The notes under the pieces were generated by a model, which was given only the letters and a program-made list of their open reading frames with translations, did no database searches and was not told the origin of the DNA. 15,806 bases of DNA from the NCBI GenBank assembly GCA_019090365.1, contig JAHRWC010000009.1, positions 1 to 15,806 of the forward strand, read 5' to 3'. The stretch's first letter is position 1. Each line of letters begins with the position of its first letter. This document shows positions 13,437-15,806 of this stretch, piece after piece. Made by a program: the position numbers and the translations under genes. The DNA comes from Flavobacteriaceae bacterium. Lineage in GTDB: Bacteria; Bacteroidota; Bacteroidia; Flavobacteriales; Flavobacteriaceae.

Positions 13437-14306
13437 ATGAAACTAAATAATATAAAACATATAGGAAGAAGTGATTTTGTTAATATGGGACCAATAAGGC
13501 TTAGACAGCCTTTGCCTACACAGGAAGTAGAAAATATAGATCCATTTATTTTATTACATCATTATGGTCCTTATGAAATTAATGCAGATAATAATCCATT
13601 TGATTTGGGGCCACATCCGCATCGAGGATTTGAACCGATCACTTTTTTAATACAAGGAGAGCAATTACATAGAGATTCATTAAATAATAAAAGTCTTGTA
13701 AAAGCAGGTGATGTTCAGTGGACTACTGCAGGAAGAGGAATTATCCATGCAGAAGGACCTACAAAAGAGTTTGTGCAAAAAGGAGGTACTTTGGAAGGAA
13801 TCCAATTATGGCTGAATTTACCTTCGGAAAAGAAAATGATGCCTGCTAATTATCAGCATGTCCAAAATGAAGATTTTAAAGTTGTTACTTCCGAAAATAA
13901 TAAAGTGAAAACTCAAATTATTGCAGGAGAACTAAATGGGATCAATGGAAGGATTCAAACACAAACTCCAGTAAATGCTTTTATGATTCATATCGAAGAA
14001 GGAGGAACATTTGATTATCAAATTCCAAAAGAACATCAATCGATGTTGTATTTATTAAATGGAAATGTGAATGTTAACGATACTATTCAACTTGAAAAAG
14101 ATGAAAATCAAATGATTAAATTCTCACAAAATGGCGATGGTTTTTCATTAAAAGGAAATGCTAAAAGTCAATTATTGTTTTTATCTGGAACTCCATTTAA
14201 TGAAACAGTTAAAAGCTGGGGGCCTTATGTTATGAATACCCAAAGCGAGATTATGGAAGCCATGCGGGATTACCAACAAGGTAAAATGGGATTTCTTCCA
14301 GCCTAA
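13437..14306 (+). CDS. Pirin family protein
   Basis: A 289-residue bicupin of the pirin (YhhW-like) family. The metal ligands of the N-terminal cupin are intact: His60 and His62 in PHPHRGFEPITF, and His104 and Glu106 at the end of GDVQWTTAGRGIIHAE (91-106). Bacterial relatives can show quercetin 2,3-dioxygenase activity in vitro; physiological substrates are mostly unknown, and others act as redox-linked partners of proteins. The C-terminal cupin (about 165-260) lacks clear metal ligands, as usual. It follows the MarR gene, with the candidate operator at 13406-13423 directly upstream. It is probably the last member of the quinone/electrophile-stress cluster. ATG start at 13437; a strong terminator follows six bases after the stop. 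Confidence 0.92.
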   Translation: MKLNNIKHIGRSDFVNMGPIRLRQPLPTQEVENIDPFILLHHYGPYEINADNNPFDLGPHPHRGFEPITFLIQGEQLHRDSLNNKSLVKAGDVQWTTAGRGIIHAEGPTKEFVQKGGTLEGIQLWLNLPSEKKMMPANYQHVQNEDFKVVTSENNKVKTQIIAGELNGINGRIQTQTPVNAFMIHIEEGGTFDYQIPKEHQSMLYLLNGNVNVNDTIQLEKDENQMIKFSQNGDGFSLKGNAKSQLLFLSGTPFNETVKSWGPYVMNTQSEIMEAMRDYQQGKMGFLPA

Positions 14307-14311
14307 TAATT

Positions 14312-14336
14312 AAGCACCCAATTGGGTGCTTTTTTT
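14312..14336 (+). terminator. Strong intrinsic terminator after pirin
   Basis: AAGCACCC-AATT-GGGTGCTT (14312-14331) is a perfect 8-bp stem with an AATT loop, followed by T residues to 14336. It begins six bases after the pirin stop codon and closes the DoxX-like/flavin reductase/MarR/pirin cluster. Confidence 0.95.
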
Positions 14337-14416
14337 GTATAAAAAGGCGATATTTGTTGATTCGCAAATAGGTTTTCCCCAACTTAATTAGGGAAGATTG
14401 TATTAAACTGAAGAAT

Positions 14417-14599
14417 ATGGGAATGAATAAAAATACAGTGTTAGCATGGGCAACGTATATTATGTTATTAATGGGATTAATATTAATAGGATTAGGCGCT
14501 GTAAGGTATAAAGATGTTGCTGGATGGGGTTTTGCTACTGTAGGTATTGGTTTTTTTGCAATTGCCTGGGTTTTTAATGCTTTAAAAGGTAGAGTGTAA
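14417..14599 (+). CDS. CAL67264-family small membrane protein
   Basis: A 60-residue protein with two hydrophobic helices (about 8-28 and 36-55) joined by RYKDVAGWG, and a short basic tail. From memory, it matches the small membrane protein annotated as the CAL67264 family in Flavobacteriaceae, usually found beside ettA, as here. No function is known. The ATG at 14417 gives MGMNKNTVLAWA; an in-frame ATG six bases later is a possible alternative. The 80 bases before it, after the pirin terminator, contain small inverted repeats (TATTTG/CAAATA at 14351-14370 and TTCCC/GGGAA just after) but no clear promoter. The next gene begins only three bases after its stop. Confidence 0.8.
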   Translation: MGMNKNTVLAWATYIMLLMGLILIGLGAVRYKDVAGWGFATVGIGFFAIAWVFNALKGRV

Positions 14600-14602
14600 T
14601 TA

Positions 14603-14995
14603 ATGGGAGCATCGTCTTTAGTATCACTGTTTGAAATATTTCTTGGCGTATTAAAAAAAATAATTGGTAAACCTAAAAGTCAGGAAACAAAAATTAATAC
14701 AGGATTAAATGAAGATGCATCTGCTTTTATAAGAATATTAGAAAAGATTAATTCAAAAATAACAAGTACAACCAATATTACTTGGTCAAGTATAGAAAGT
14801 GTTGAGGTTTTTAAATCTGAAATTAATAAAGATATTATCGCTATATCTAAAGGTGATTTTTCTTCAATATCTACTTATGACACCTATTTTTTACCCACTG
14901 GAGATTTTCAAGAAATTTCAATATCAAATGGTTGGGGAGAAGAATATATTACATTAGCCAAAGAATTTGAAACTCTTTACGCTCGAATAAATTAA
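14603..14995 (+). CDS. Hypothetical protein in the ettA operon
   Basis: A 130-residue protein that I do not recognise. Residues 4-21 (SSLVSLFEIFLGVLKKII) form a hydrophobic-to-amphipathic helix that could be a membrane anchor or a membrane-surface helix. It is followed by a Lys-rich linker and a soluble part with likely helices at about 36-55, 62-83 and 113-128, and a GDF/GWGEEY segment at 98-114. There is no signal-peptidase site and no cysteine. It sits three bases after the CAL67264-family gene and 24 bases before ettA, so it is very likely co-transcribed and real. Codon use looks like its neighbours. Confidence 0.75.
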   Translation: MGASSLVSLFEIFLGVLKKIIGKPKSQETKINTGLNEDASAFIRILEKINSKITSTTNITWSSIESVEVFKSEINKDIIAISKGDFSSISTYDTYFLPTGDFQEISISNGWGEEYITLAKEFETLYARIN

Positions 14996-15019
14996 TAAAA
15001 CAATAAATAATTAGAATAA

Positions 15020-15806
15020 ATGTCTGACGATAAAAAAGTAATTTTCTCAATGTCTGGTGTAACTAAAGCATATCAGAATGCTCAAACTCCAGTACTTAAA
15101 AATATATATTTAAGTTTTTTCTATGGTGCTAAAATTGGAATTTTAGGACTTAATGGTAGTGGTAAATCTACTTTATTAAAAATAATTGCTGGTCAGGATA
15201 CTAATTATAGAGGAGATGTAGTTTTCTCGCCAGGTTATTCAGTGGGTTATTTAGAGCAAGAACCACAGTTAGACGAATCTAAAACAGTTATTGAAATTGT
15301 AAAAGAAGGGGTTCAAGATGTAGTTGATATTCTAGATGAATACAACAAAATAAATGACATGTTTGGCTTACCAGAAGTTTATGAAAATCCTGATAAAATG
15401 CAGGAACTTATGGACAAACAAGCTACTCTTCAAGATAAAATTGATGCAACAAATGCTTGGGAGTTAGATACTAAGTTAGAAATAGCAATGGATGCATTAC
15501 GTACTCCAGAGCCTGATACTCCAATCAATGTTTTATCTGGTGGTGAACGTAGACGAGTTGCTTTGTGTCGTCTGTTATTGCAAGAACCAGATGTATTATT
15601 ATTAGATGAGCCTACCAACCATTTAGATGCTGAATCTGTACATTGGTTAGAGCACCATTTATCTCAATATAAAGGAACTGTAATTGCTGTAACTCACGAT
15701 AGATATTTCCTTGATAATGTTGCAGGTTGGATATTAGAATTAGATAGAGGGGAAGGAATTCCTTGGAAAGGAAACTATTCATCTTGGTTAGATCAAAAAT
15801 CAAAAC
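15020..15806 (+). CDS. ettA: Energy-dependent translational throttle protein EttA (ABC-F ATPase), 5' part only
   Basis: An open frame from ATG 15020 runs off the right edge; 262 codons are visible of a protein usually about 560 residues long. The first ABC domain is complete: Walker [10 protein letters not shown] at 43-51, signature LSGGE at 172-176, Walker [12 protein letters not shown] at 193-203 and the H-loop His226 in THDRYF. The insertion at about 95-140 ([20 protein letters not shown] onward) matches the EttA arm that contacts the ribosomal L1 stalk. EttA is a soluble ABC-F protein that binds the ribosomal E site and adjusts entry into elongation to the cell's ATP/ADP state. The N-terminus [18 protein letters not shown] is typical. 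It lies 24 bases after the hypothetical gene. Confidence 0.95.
   Translation, partial: MSDDKKVIFSMSGVTKAYQNAQTPVLKNIYLSFFYGAKIGILGLNGSGKSTLLKIIAGQDTNYRGDVVFSPGYSVGYLEQEPQLDESKTVIEIVKEGVQDVVDILDEYNKINDMFGLPEVYENPDKMQELMDKQATLQDKIDATNAWELDTKLEIAMDALRTPEPDTPINVLSGGERRRVALCRLLLQEPDVLLLDEPTNHLDAESVHWLEHHLSQYKGTVIAVTHDRYFLDNVAGWILELDRGEGIPWKGNYSSWLDQKSK

Noticed and set aside
14351..14396. Inverted repeats TATTTG/CAAATA and TTCCC/GGGAA as an ettA-operon control element
   Set aside because: Arms of 5-6 bases are expected by chance in AT-rich DNA. No promoter or operator match could be tied to them.
15757..15770. Another TTCCTTGGAA core like the candidate MarR operators
   Set aside because: It lies inside the ettA coding sequence (Ile-Pro-Trp-Lys codons), lacks the outer TA pairs and has no promoter near it. 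It is best explained by coding constraint.
15430..15803. Two minus-strand frames of 62-63 codons at the right edge
   Set aside because: They are antisense to the ABC domain of ettA, whose motifs are unambiguous in the plus frame.

Overview
The window looks like chromosomal DNA of a marine-type Flavobacteriaceae (Bacteroidota). It is very AT-rich, and the best promoter match has the Bacteroidota form (TTG, about 20 bases, TAnnTTTG). Several start codons lack a clear Shine-Dalgarno. The gene families also fit: a SusC-like carboxypeptidase-regulatory domain plus TonB-plug architecture, a short Bacteroidota-type MenE, and a small membrane protein next to ettA of the kind annotated as CAL67264 family in flavobacteria. 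I see no tRNA, rRNA, CRISPR array, insertion sequence or prophage. Coding density is high and no gene-free stretch exceeds about 150 bases.

Region 1 (1-4791, + strand) is a tight menaquinone operon: menA, a UPF0173 metallo-beta-lactamase-fold hydrolase, menC, a CPBP-family membrane protease homologue and menE. The gaps are 1 to 11 bases. menC and menE appear to start with TTG right behind the upstream stop codon, which suggests translational coupling.

Region 2 (4886-8420, + strand) holds a 705-residue exported protein that joins a carboxypeptidase-regulatory-like domain, a TonB-receptor plug-like domain and a von Willebrand A/YfbK-type module with no beta-barrel. A strong intrinsic terminator follows. 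Next comes an exported M24 (Xaa-Pro peptidase-like) metallopeptidase whose correct start lies downstream of that terminator.

Region 3 (8421-11822, - strand) reads leftward from an acyl-CoA carboxylase carboxyltransferase (methylcrotonyl-CoA carboxylase beta-like) through an MFS transporter with no ATG start to a DoxX-family membrane protein. The spacing (68 and 58 bases) allows one transcript.

Region 4 (11823-14336, + strand) is a DoxX-like / flavin reductase / MarR / pirin cluster resembling known quinone or electrophile stress modules. Two 18-bp palindromes with the common pattern TAnnTTCC-WT-GGAAnnTA lie upstream of the first gene (overlapping its predicted promoter) and upstream of pirin. 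They are good candidates for operators of the MarR regulator encoded between them. The cluster ends in a strong terminator. This self-contained regulatory circuit is the most interesting signal in the window.

Region 5 (14417-15806, + strand) is a small membrane protein, an unrecognised 130-residue protein and the first 262 codons of ettA (ABC-F translation factor), which runs off the right edge.
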